Assembly: GCA_002413305.1 (NCBI GenBank)
Contig: DHWS01000061.1
Coordinates: forward strand, 1-19,483
Length of the DNA: 19,483 nucleotides
From: Actinobacteria bacterium UBA5176
Lineage (GTDB): Bacteria > Actinomycetota > UBA4738
Reading direction: 5' to 3'
Shown here: positions 6,669-12,442 of the stretch, piece after piece
Position numbering within the stretch: the stretch's first letter is position 1
How the letters are laid out: each line of letters opens with the position of its first letter
Made by a program: the position numbers and the translations under genes
The notes under the pieces: generated by a model
The model's database searches: none
Told to the model about the DNA's origin: nothing
What the model saw: only the letters and a program-made list of their open reading frames with translations

Positions 6669-8003
6669 ATGGTGATCCCGGGCGGCGAGACGGCGGGCGA
6701 GGGAATGGGAACGCCCATCTTCGGCAGCGTGGACGAGGCAGCCCATGCCGCCACCCTTCCCACGCGGAGCGAGGACCTCCACCGTTCGGAGCGGGTGATG
6801 ATCCTGCTGCGATGGGCGGCGACCCCGTGGATGTTCGTTCAGGTACTGACGTATCGAACCGCGCCGTATCCGCCCGGCGTGCGGAGCACGGCGCTGGTGT
6901 TCGCCACGCTGTTACCGGCCGCCAACATCGCCCTGTGGACCAGCCTGCGGTTGGCGCGTACCCAGCGCGAGGAGACCGCGGTGGCCATCGCCGGACTCGC
7001 CGTCGATACGGCGGTAGCGATGGGCTTCGTCTGGCTCTTCGCCTTCGACCAGATGTCGGCGCTGTGGGCGATCGTGTTCATCCTGCCGATCGAGGGCGCC
7101 ATCCTCTTCCAGCTGTTCGGGGCGATGACCGTGTGGGGGACGAGCACGATCCTGTACACGGCACGGGAGATCTGGGGCAGCAACCGGTTCGCGTACAAGC
7201 TGCAGTGGGAGAGCGTCTCGTTCCGGATGGGGATCGGGTTCCTCATCTCGCTCGCGGTCGGGTTGATGGCCCAAGCGCTGATCCGCCAGCGCGAAGAGCT
7301 CGCCATCGCGCTCCGTGACCTCCGTCGCGTGGACAGGCTCCGGGCCGGGCTGATCGCCACGCTCGCCCACGACGTGCGCACGCCGCTCACCGCGATCCGG
7401 GCCAGCGTGCAGACGCTGATCGCGCACCCGGAGCGTGCCGAATCCACGCCACAGCTGCTCTCCGTGGCGGACCGGCAGGCCCGGAGGCTGGAGCGCCTCG
7501 CCCACCAGCTGCTCGACCTGACCCGGCTCGAACAGGGCCAGCTCGAACTCGACATCCGGGACGTGAAGCTGCTCCCGGTGCTCCGGCGCGCTCTCACCTA
7601 CGCGGACGGCACGGCCCGTATCGACGTGACCGTGGGAGGCGAGTTGAGCGTTCGCGCCGACCCCGACCGCCTGGAGCAGATCGTGGTGAACCTCGCGACG
7701 AATCAGGTGCGGTACGGCGAGCCCCCGTTCGTCATCGAGGCGCACCGGCGGAACGGCGAGGTGGCACTGGCCTTCCGGGATCACGGCCGGGGCATCCCGC
7801 CGGACAAGCGGGCCGCGCTGTTCGAACCGTTCGGCGCACGGTCGGACGCCGGGTCGGTTGGGCTGGGGCTGGCCATCGTTCGCGCGCTGGTGGACGCGCA
7901 CGGCGGGCGGGTCAGCTACCGGGAGGATGATGGAGGCGGGGCGTGCTTCGAGGTCGTGCTGCCGGCGGGGGCGAAGGAGGCGGGAGCCGGTCGGGCGCCG
8001 TGA
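6669..8003 (+). CDS. Membrane-bound sensor histidine kinase (orphan)
   Basis: This is a two-component sensor kinase of 444 residues. About five hydrophobic segments lie at residues 48-60, 73-93, 104-126, 131-163 and 187-205, with little room for an extracellular sensor, so it may sense within the membrane. The HisKA domain has the phospho-acceptor His234 in LAHDVRTPL. The HATPase domain shows an N box with Asn345 (NLATNQVRYG), G1 DHGRGIP at 371-377, F box FEPF at 385-388 and G2 GLGLAIV at 398-404. No PAS or HAMP domain is seen. No response regulator is adjacent, so the partner is elsewhere. ATG 6669 is tentative: ATG 6705 is also possible and neither start has a good ribosome site. The gene is divergent from the formiminotransferase. 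Confidence 0.9.
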   Translation: MVIPGGETAGEGMGTPIFGSVDEAAHAATLPTRSEDLHRSERVMILLRWAATPWMFVQVLTYRTAPYPPGVRSTALVFATLLPAANIALWTSLRLARTQREETAVAIAGLAVDTAVAMGFVWLFAFDQMSALWAIVFILPIEGAILFQLFGAMTVWGTSTILYTAREIWGSNRFAYKLQWESVSFRMGIGFLISLAVGLMAQALIRQREELAIALRDLRRVDRLRAGLIATLAHDVRTPLTAIRASVQTLIAHPERAESTPQLLSVADRQARRLERLAHQLLDLTRLEQGQLELDIRDVKLLPVLRRALTYADGTARIDVTVGGELSVRADPDRLEQIVVNLATNQVRYGEPPFVIEAHRRNGEVALAFRDHGRGIPPDKRAALFEPFGARSDAGSVGLGLAIVRALVDAHGGRVSYREDDGGGACFEVVLPAGAKEAGAGRAP

Positions 8004-8016
8004 CCGCTGCCGGTCA
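8001..8016. terminator. Small palindrome joining the stop codons of two convergent genes
   Basis: TGACCG-CTGC-CGGTCA is a perfect 6-bp stem with a 4-base loop. Its outer triplets are the kinase stop (8001-8003) and the reverse-strand stop of the next gene (8014-8016). The stem is short and has no T tract, so termination is only plausible. Confidence 0.35.
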
Positions 8017-8601
8017 GCCCGAGCGACGCAGTAGGGTCCGGTAGAGCGACAGCGAATAGACGCCCGCCGGGCCCAGCGCGACGATCCCTCCGCTCAGGAA
8101 GGAACCGGCGCCTGCTCGCTGCCCGCCGGCGATCTGCGCAAGCGAGCTCCCCAGCAGCAGGAGCGCCGCCGCGCCGAACACGGTCGCCCCGATCGTCGCT
8201 TCGAAGCCCTCGGGGAGCGCACCACGCGCCGCCGGCGCGCGACGGCGAACCAGGAGCAGCCCGGCCAGTCCGAGAAGCCCGGGGACGCCCGCGACTAGCC
8301 GGTAATCCACCGTCTCGCCGAAGTGGTGGGCCGTGGCGGCCTGTTCGCACGTCCGGCTACCCGGCGCGTACTCGAAGTAGTCGGCACACCGCGCCTTCGA
8401 GTAGGTCACGCCAGGTGGGTCGCCGGCGACGAACGACCTGCCGAAGGCCGAACCGAGCCCGAAGGCGACCGCCCCGCTGACCCCGATGGCGACCAGTCCC
8501 ACGCACGTGAGCCGAGCAGCCGTGACAACGAGCTGCGCCAGGACGTTCTTCGGCAGGAACCGAGAGGACGCAGTGCCCCCGGCTTCTGATCGGATCTCCA
8601 T
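8014..8601 (-). CDS. Unknown multi-pass membrane protein with a two-cysteine loop
   Basis: I do not recognise this family. The 195-residue product has about four hydrophobic segments, at residues 26-50, 102-118, 136-157 and 169-190. Between the first two is a polar loop (about 58-100) with Cys72 and Cys85 in the pattern CADYFEY...TCEQAAT, followed by AHHFGETVDYRL. The spacing suggests a disulfide if the loop faces outside, and the polar, aromatic-rich loop looks more constrained than the rest. ATG 8601 is preferred because the hydrophobic core follows soon and a weak GAGG lies upstream; the frame stays open to 8697. It lies downstream of the TMEM175-like gene on the same strand with a gap of about 100 bases. 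No function is proposed. Confidence 0.72.
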   Translation of the reverse strand: MEIRSEAGGTASSRFLPKNVLAQLVVTAARLTCVGLVAIGVSGAVAFGLGSAFGRSFVAGDPPGVTYSKARCADYFEYAPGSRTCEQAATAHHFGETVDYRLVAGVPGLLGLAGLLLVRRRAPAARGALPEGFEATIGATVFGAAALLLLGSSLAQIAGGQRAGAGSFLSGGIVALGPAGVYSLSLYRTLLRRSG

Positions 8602-8707
8602 ACGAGTGAGCCTCGACCACCCGGGGGCCCGGCGCAAGGCCCGGCGGGCGGATGTCGCACCCTCGCCACGAAACCGCGTGTCAACACACCGAACCACCCG
8701 CGGAAGG

Positions 8708-9346
8708 TCAGCTCGCCCGCGGACCCGAACCCGGGAGGAGCCAGTAGACAGCCAGCGCCGCGAAGATCGACAGGCTGATGAACGGGTTGGTGAAGGCGAG
8801 CAGCGTGGCCACCGAGTACACGACCGGGCCGACCGCGTAGCCCCGCCTCGACTGCGCGATGAGCGTCGGGCTGACGCTGGGGGCGAGGAGGCGGCCGCGG
8901 CCGGACGCGTATCGCCATACCACGTTGAACATGACCGCCAGGGCGACCAGGGTCAGACCGTAGGCGAGGGTGGCCGGCCGCCGGGCGACGGGGTCGCGGA
9001 TGGACGAAGCCACCAGCGCCGTCGGCCAGGGCAAGAACGCGATCGTCATCAGGAAGACCACGTTCATCATCAGGAAGGCGTGGTTGGTGCGTTCGATCAG
9101 TTTGAACATGTGGTGGTGGTTCACCCAGATCACACCGATGGTCAGGAAGCTGACCGCATAGCCCGCATAGCTCGGCCACTGATGGATGAGCGCGTGGCCG
9201 AACCGCGGCCCGGCGACGCCCGGCACCCTCACCTCGAGGATGAGGAGCGTGATGGCGATGGCCATGACGCCGTCGGCGAACGTCTCCAGGCGCGCCGTGT
9301 CGATCGAGGGGCCGGCAGGCGCTTCCGCGGGCGGCTCGGGATCCAT
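8708..9346 (-). CDS. TMEM175 / DUF1211 family potassium channel-like membrane protein
   Basis: The 212-residue protein carries the hallmark first helix of the TMEM175 family: RLETFADGVMAIA from residue 19, followed by TLLILE to residue 38, in place of the usual RxxxFSDGV...TLL. Prokaryotic members are six-helix subunits that assemble into potassium-permeable channels in which the first helix lines the pore. Six hydrophobic stretches are visible, at about 24-41, 58-76, 89-111, 127-145, 171-185 and 187-204. HHHMFKLIERTNHAF (77-91) between helices 2 and 3 is also typical of the family. A TACCGT hexamer at 9355-9360 ends 8 bases before the ATG and there is no ribosome site, suggesting a leaderless transcript. 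Family is firm; ion selectivity is inferred from homologues. Confidence 0.9.
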   Translation of the reverse strand: MDPEPPAEAPAGPSIDTARLETFADGVMAIAITLLILEVRVPGVAGPRFGHALIHQWPSYAGYAVSFLTIGVIWVNHHHMFKLIERTNHAFLMMNVVFLMTIAFLPWPTALVASSIRDPVARRPATLAYGLTLVALAVMFNVVWRYASGRGRLLAPSVSPTLIAQSRRGYAVGPVVYSVATLLAFTNPFISLSIFAALAVYWLLPGSGPRAS

Positions 9347-9354
9347 CGGCTACA

Positions 9355-9360
9355 ACGGTA
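9355..9360 (-). promoter_or_regulatory. Candidate -10 element for leaderless TMEM175-like mRNA
   Basis: TACCGT on the reverse strand ends 8 bases before ATG 9346. The start lacks a Shine-Dalgarno sequence. The -35 region is not recognisable. Confidence 0.4.
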
Positions 9361-9390
9361 CGCCCGACTGGGCTCCCGCATCTCCCATCC

Positions 9391-9993
9391 TCACGTGAGC
9401 CGGCGCCGCATGAGATGGCGGGTCTGGCCGGCATTCGGCGTCACGTCGGCGAACCCGGCCCGTCGGTACGTGCCCAGCGAGCCCATGAACCGGAACGGCG
9501 CTCCGATCGGCGAGCCGTCCTCGCGGAGGCGGCGCACCACCGGGTAGCCCTCCACGGCGCCCGCTCCTCTCTCCCGCGCGTACTCGACCGCGGCCTTCAG
9601 CAGCTCGGTCATCAGGAAGCGATGGCGGGCCGAACGATGGACGAAGAAGCAGACCACGGACCACGTGTTCGTCGTGGGCTCGGAGGCGCGCATGCTCCGC
9701 GTGCGCTGGACCCGGTCGTGCGTCTCCCGTGGGGCGACGGAGCACCACCCGACCGGCTCGCCGTCCCGGTAGGCCAGGACGCCGACCGGCGCGCCGGCTT
9801 CGACGGCCCCTTCGAGGAGGTCCCGGCGCTGCTCGGGGCTGTTGCTTCGCCACTCGGGTTGCGCCAGGCGCCAGTACTGGCACCAGCACGAACGGGGGTT
9901 GGAATGCGTGTCGAACAACCGGACGACGTCCGGCCACCGATCGGCCGTGAGGGGATGGAACTCGAACTCCGCCGTGGTGATTTCCTCGTCCAC
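9391..9993 (-). CDS. GNAT-family N-acetyltransferase with a degenerate acetyl-CoA loop
   Basis: The 200-residue protein fits a GNAT subfamily marked by an early CWCQYWR motif (residues 36-42), a GEPVGWCSVAPRE strand (78-90), an acetyl-CoA site near 117-135 and a closing GSLGTYRRAGF (171-181). Such enzymes transfer acetyl groups to amines of small molecules or proteins. The pyrophosphate loop, usually RxxGxG/A, reads HRSARHRFLM at 119-128, so the glycines are replaced by bulky residues, which may weaken or alter cofactor binding. The start is GTG 9993 without a ribosome site; a TATCGT hexamer at 10002-10007 lies 8 bases before it. It is divergent from the cyclase gene, with 54 bases between the two starts. 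The substrate is unknown. Confidence 0.85.
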   Translation of the reverse strand: MDEEITTAEFEFHPLTADRWPDVVRLFDTHSNPRSCWCQYWRLAQPEWRSNSPEQRRDLLEGAVEAGAPVGVLAYRDGEPVGWCSVAPRETHDRVQRTRSMRASEPTTNTWSVVCFFVHRSARHRFLMTELLKAAVEYARERGAGAVEGYPVVRRLREDGSPIGAPFRFMGSLGTYRRAGFADVTPNAGQTRHLMRRRLT

Positions 9994-10001
9994 GAACGAA
10001 C

Positions 10002-10007
10002 ACGATA
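10002..10007 (-). promoter_or_regulatory. Candidate -10 element for leaderless GNAT mRNA
   Basis: TATCGT on the reverse strand ends 8 bases before the GTG start at 9993. It shares the short divergent region with the cyclase promoter. Confidence 0.4.
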
Positions 10008-10033
10008 GTCGCCCGGCCCATCCGTCTTCGCGC

Positions 10034-10039
10034 TAGCCT
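10034..10039 (+). promoter_or_regulatory. Candidate -10 element for leaderless cyclase mRNA
   Basis: TAGCCT ends 8 bases before ATG 10048, and no Shine-Dalgarno sequence precedes the start. No convincing -35 is visible. Confidence 0.4.
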
Positions 10040-10047
10040 CACCGTCG

Positions 10048-11373
10048 ATGGAGCGCACCGTGCAGTACGCGCGCAACGGCGACGTGCACATCGCCTACCA
10101 GGTGGTGGGCGACGGCCCGGTCGACCTCGTGTACACCCCGGGCATCTGGTCGAACCTCGACGTGATGTGGGAGGAACCCCGGTGGGCGCGCTACCTCGGC
10201 CGCCTGGCCGCGTTCTCCCGCCTGATCCTGTTCGACATGCGGGGCATCGGGCTGTCGGACCGGGGTCCCGAACCGCCCGTGGTCGAGCTCCAGATGGACG
10301 ACGTCCGGGCGGTCATGGACGCCACCGGCTCCGAGACCGCGGCCGTGTTCGGAGGCGCACGCGGTGGAGCGCCGGCCCTGCTGTTCGCGGCCTCGGCACC
10401 CGAGCGCACCCGTGCCCTCATCCTGTACGCGCCCAACGTCCGGACGATGTGGGCGGCCGACTTCCCGTGGGGACGGCACGAACAGGAGAGAACCGACTTC
10501 TACGATCGATTCGTCACCGAGATGGGCACCGGCAGGAACCTCGACCTCCAGGGACCGTCCGCCCTCGACGACGAGCGATTCACGAGGTGGTGGGCACGGT
10601 TCGAACGGCTCGTCGCCACCCCGGGTGCGTTCATCGAGCTCGCAGCGATCCTCGGCCAGATCGACGTGCGGAGTGCCCTGCCGTCCGTACAGGCCCCCAC
10701 CCTGGTCCTGCACCGCACCGGGGACCACATCGTCGACGTCGGCCAGAGCCGGTACGTTGCCGAACAGATCCCCGGGGCGAGGTTCGTCGAGCTGCCCGGC
10801 GAGGATCACATCCCGTTCCTGGGCGACCAGGACGCCATCCTCGACGAGGTCGAGGAGTTCCTGACCGGCGCCCGCCCCGCCCCCGACACCGACCGGGTCC
10901 TGGCCACCGTTCTGTTCACCGACATCGTGGGGTCGACCGAGCTCGCCGCCCGGCTCGGCGACGAACGGTGGCGCGACCTGCTGCTCGACCATCACGCGCT
11001 GGTGCGAGGCCAGCTCGAGCTCTTCCGTGGCCGCGAGGTCGACACGGCGGGGGACGGGTTCATGGCCACGTTCGACGGTCCCGCCCGAGCCATCCGGTGC
11101 GCCGCAGGCATCGTCGACGATGTGCGCGGGCTGGGCATCGAGGTTCGCGCCGGCCTTCACACCGGAGAGTGCCAGATCATCGGCGACCGTCTGGCCGGGA
11201 TCGCCGTCCACATCGCGGCCCGGGTCTGTTCGCTGGCCGGACCGGGCGAGGTGCTCACCTCCGGGACCGTCCGCGACCTGGTGGCCGGTTCGGGCATCCG
11301 GTTCGAGGACCGCGGCCTCCGCGAGCTGAAGGGCGTTCCCGACCAGTGGCATCTGTACCGGGTCGACCGTTGA
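10048..11373 (+). CDS. Alpha/beta-hydrolase - class III nucleotide cyclase fusion protein
   Basis: The 441-residue protein joins an N-terminal alpha/beta-hydrolase fold (about 1-275) to a C-terminal class III cyclase homology domain (about 283-441), the layout of Mycobacterium tuberculosis Rv1900c (LipJ). The cyclase keeps both metal-binding aspartates: Asp292 in LFTDIVGST and Asp336 in DTAGDGF, plus Arg392 in HIAAR. Asp332 stands where the base-selecting Lys is usual, and His388 where the transition-state Asn is usual. In the hydrolase the nucleophile elbow reads GGARGG (102-107), with Ala104 in place of the expected Ser, although Asp226 and His254 of a triad seem present. The hydrolase domain may therefore be a sensor rather than an enzyme. 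No membrane segment is seen. Cyclase activity and the nucleotide used are not certain. Confidence 0.92.
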   Translation: MERTVQYARNGDVHIAYQVVGDGPVDLVYTPGIWSNLDVMWEEPRWARYLGRLAAFSRLILFDMRGIGLSDRGPEPPVVELQMDDVRAVMDATGSETAAVFGGARGGAPALLFAASAPERTRALILYAPNVRTMWAADFPWGRHEQERTDFYDRFVTEMGTGRNLDLQGPSALDDERFTRWWARFERLVATPGAFIELAAILGQIDVRSALPSVQAPTLVLHRTGDHIVDVGQSRYVAEQIPGARFVELPGEDHIPFLGDQDAILDEVEEFLTGARPAPDTDRVLATVLFTDIVGSTELAARLGDERWRDLLLDHHALVRGQLELFRGREVDTAGDGFMATFDGPARAIRCAAGIVDDVRGLGIEVRAGLHTGECQIIGDRLAGIAVHIAARVCSLAGPGEVLTSGTVRDLVAGSGIRFEDRGLRELKGVPDQWHLYRVDR

Positions 11374-11399
11374 CCCGGGCATCCTTGGCCTGCTACCTT
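11370..11399 (+). promoter_or_regulatory. Candidate promoter for the RNHCP leader transcript
   Basis: TTGACC at 11370-11375 and TACCTT at 11394-11399 are separated by 18 bases and closely match a housekeeping -35/-10 pair. It is the best such pair seen in the window. The -35 overlaps the cyclase stop codon. Transcription would begin near 11406, just in front of a hairpin and a small ORF. Confidence 0.55.
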
Positions 11400-11407
11400 C
11401 GCTCCGC

Positions 11408-11425
11408 CGCCACGGGACCGTGGCG
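11408..11425 (+). other. Hairpin at the predicted 5' end of the RNHCP transcript
   Basis: CGCCACGG at 11408-11415 pairs perfectly with CCGTGGCG at 11418-11425, giving an 8-bp palindromic stem (in RNA, realistically 7 bp with a 4-base loop). It lies immediately after the expected transcription start. It could also end the cyclase transcript, but no T tract follows. Confidence 0.45.
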
Positions 11426-11453
11426 CTCGAGACCGCAACGAAGGAGGTGGCCG

Positions 11454-11513
11454 ATGACTGTGTTCGCCCGGGTCGCTCGGTCGCGTCCTCGAGCCGGTCT
11501 CGTTCCTTCCTGA
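11454..11513 (+). CDS. Possible 19-residue leader peptide upstream of the RNHCP gene
   Basis: ATG 11454 is preceded by a near-perfect ribosome site (AAGGAGG, 11441-11447) with 6-base spacing, stronger than most in this window. The product, MTVFARVARSRPRAGLVPS, is arginine-rich, and the TGA falls 64 bases before the RNHCP start. CGAGACCG (11428-11435) and CGGTCTCG (11495-11502) are exact reverse complements that flank the start region and could enclose the ribosome site in a long-loop stem. This layout resembles a regulatory leader ORF, but the peptide is too short for coding statistics and matches no leader I know. Confidence 0.4.
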   Translation: MTVFARVARSRPRAGLVPS

Positions 11514-11577
11514 TCCGAGTCCGAACCTCGCAGGGCGCGACGACGCTCGCATCCGTCTGCGTTCCGGAGGCTCAACC

Positions 11578-11952
11578 ATGTCACGCGATCAGCGTCGCGG
11601 CGCACCGCGCCGTGGCCCAACCTCATTCCGATGTCGCCACTGCGGACTCGACGTCCCCATCCAGGCCGCCGGCACGGCGCACCGCAACCACTGTCCGAAC
11701 TGCCTGTGGAGCCGGCATCTCGACGACGACACACCCGGCGACCGCGATGCCACCTGCGGCTCGCTCATGGAGCCGATCGCCGTCAGCGTCCGCGGCGACG
11801 GGGAGTGGGTCCTGGTGCACCGGTGCACGGGGTGCGACGAGCTCCACCTGAACCGGACGGCGGGCGACGATCACCCGCTGCTCCTGCTGCGTCTGGCGGT
11901 CAAGCCGCTGGCCCAGCCGCCGTTCCCGATCGAGCGGATCGCGCTGCTCTAG
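11578..11952 (+). CDS. RNHCP domain-containing putative zinc-binding protein
   Basis: The 124-residue protein carries the motif that names the RNHCP family, RNHCPNCLWSRH at residues 36-47. Cysteines form three CxxC pairs, at 19/22, 39/42 and 83/86, plus Cys60, a pattern suggesting one or more zinc sites. After a basic N-terminus (about 1-15) the order is FRCRHCG, the RNHCP knuckle, a short beta-rich middle and HRCTGCDELHLNR at 81-93. The molecular role of the family is not known to me; nucleic-acid or ribosome-associated zinc-ribbon function is only a guess from the fold type. The start is secure: ATG 11578 follows GGAGG at good spacing. It has its own promoter and leader ORF upstream and a long hairpin at its 3' end. 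Confidence 0.9.
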   Translation: MSRDQRRGAPRRGPTSFRCRHCGLDVPIQAAGTAHRNHCPNCLWSRHLDDDTPGDRDATCGSLMEPIAVSVRGDGEWVLVHRCTGCDELHLNRTAGDDHPLLLLRLAVKPLAQPPFPIERIALL

Positions 11953-11968
11953 ATCCGCTCGATCGGGA
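11924..11968 (+). terminator. 17-bp perfect hairpin over the end of the RNHCP gene
   Basis: TCCCGATCGAGCGGATC at 11924-11940 is the exact reverse complement of 11952-11968, with an 11-base loop that includes most of the stop codon. It is the longest perfect inverted repeat I found in the window. It lies between convergent genes and probably ends transcription or protects the mRNA 3' end; there is no T tract. Confidence 0.65.
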
Positions 11969-12002
11969 CGCCGGTAGCGGTCCCGGCCTTCGACGGGATC
12001 GG

Positions 12003-12353
12003 TCAGTCGAAGTTCCAGACGGGGCGAACCTCGATGAACCCGTACAGCGCGCCGGGGATCCGCGAGGCCATCTCCACCGCGTGCTCCGGGCTGTCGGCCT
12101 CGACGCGGTAGTACGCGGAGAGCTGGAGCTTCGTCTGCTCGACCGGGCCCTGGCGTGTCTCCGCGTTGCCGCCCCGCACCGACACCGTGGTCGCCGAAGC
12201 GGTGGGCTCGAACGGGTCGCCGTCCAGGAAGTTGCCGCTGGCGATGATCGACTGCGTGAACTTCTCGTACGCCTCGCCCTGGGCCTGCAGCTGCTCCGGG
12301 GTCGCGTTCGCGGCGGCCGATTCGTCGCCGTAGATCAACAGCATGTACTTCAC
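12003..12353 (-). CDS. YciI-like (YCII/DGPF domain) protein
   Basis: The 116-residue protein is a small ferredoxin-like fold of the YCII/DGPF type. It begins MKYMLLIYGDE, has a central GDPFEPT (45-51), then RQGPVEQTKLQLSAYY at 67-82 in the place of the usual DGPFxETKExLxGYY, and ends with a helix, GFIEVRPV and an aromatic tail. Members are often encoded near ECF sigma factors, but none is seen here; biochemical function is generally unproven. The start is GTG 12353, supported by AAGGAGGAG directly upstream. The acyl-CoA synthetase gene lies 89 bases upstream on the same strand, with a strong hairpin in between. It converges with the RNHCP gene. Confidence 0.85.
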   Translation of the reverse strand: MKYMLLIYGDESAAANATPEQLQAQGEAYEKFTQSIIASGNFLDGDPFEPTASATTVSVRGGNAETRQGPVEQTKLQLSAYYRVEADSPEHAVEMASRIPGALYGFIEVRPVWNFD

Positions 12354-12365
12354 GCCGCTCCTCCT

Positions 12366-12404
12366 TCGTTCCCCGCGCGGCCTCTCCGCGCTTCACGGGA
12401 ACGA
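12366..12404 (-). terminator. Two-part hairpin between acyl-CoA synthetase and YciI-like genes
   Basis: TCGTTCCC (12366-12373) pairs with GGGAACGA (12397-12404), and inside it GCGCGG (12375-12380) pairs with CCGCGC (12386-12391) around a 5-base loop. An unequal bulge separates the two stems. It may end the upstream operon, or act in the 5' leader, because its outer arm abuts the ribosome site of the YciI-like gene. Confidence 0.45.
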
Positions 12405-12442
12405 CGAACGGACGCGGGTCGAATCGACACTTCAGCGTGGCG

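Noticed and set aside
6812..7901. Long alternative frames on both strands within the histidine kinase gene
   Set aside because: They lack domain motifs and ribosome sites, while the kinase frame has all catalytic boxes.
10167..11513. Long forward frame overlapping the cyclase gene
   Set aside because: Very arginine/proline-rich and in another frame of a gene with complete domain motifs; only its last 20 codons, with their own ribosome site, are considered as a leader ORF.
11454..11851. Programmed frameshift joining the 19-codon ORF to downstream coding sequence
   Set aside because: The RNHCP gene has its own ribosome site and start, and there is no slippery sequence; the overlapping frame has shadow composition.
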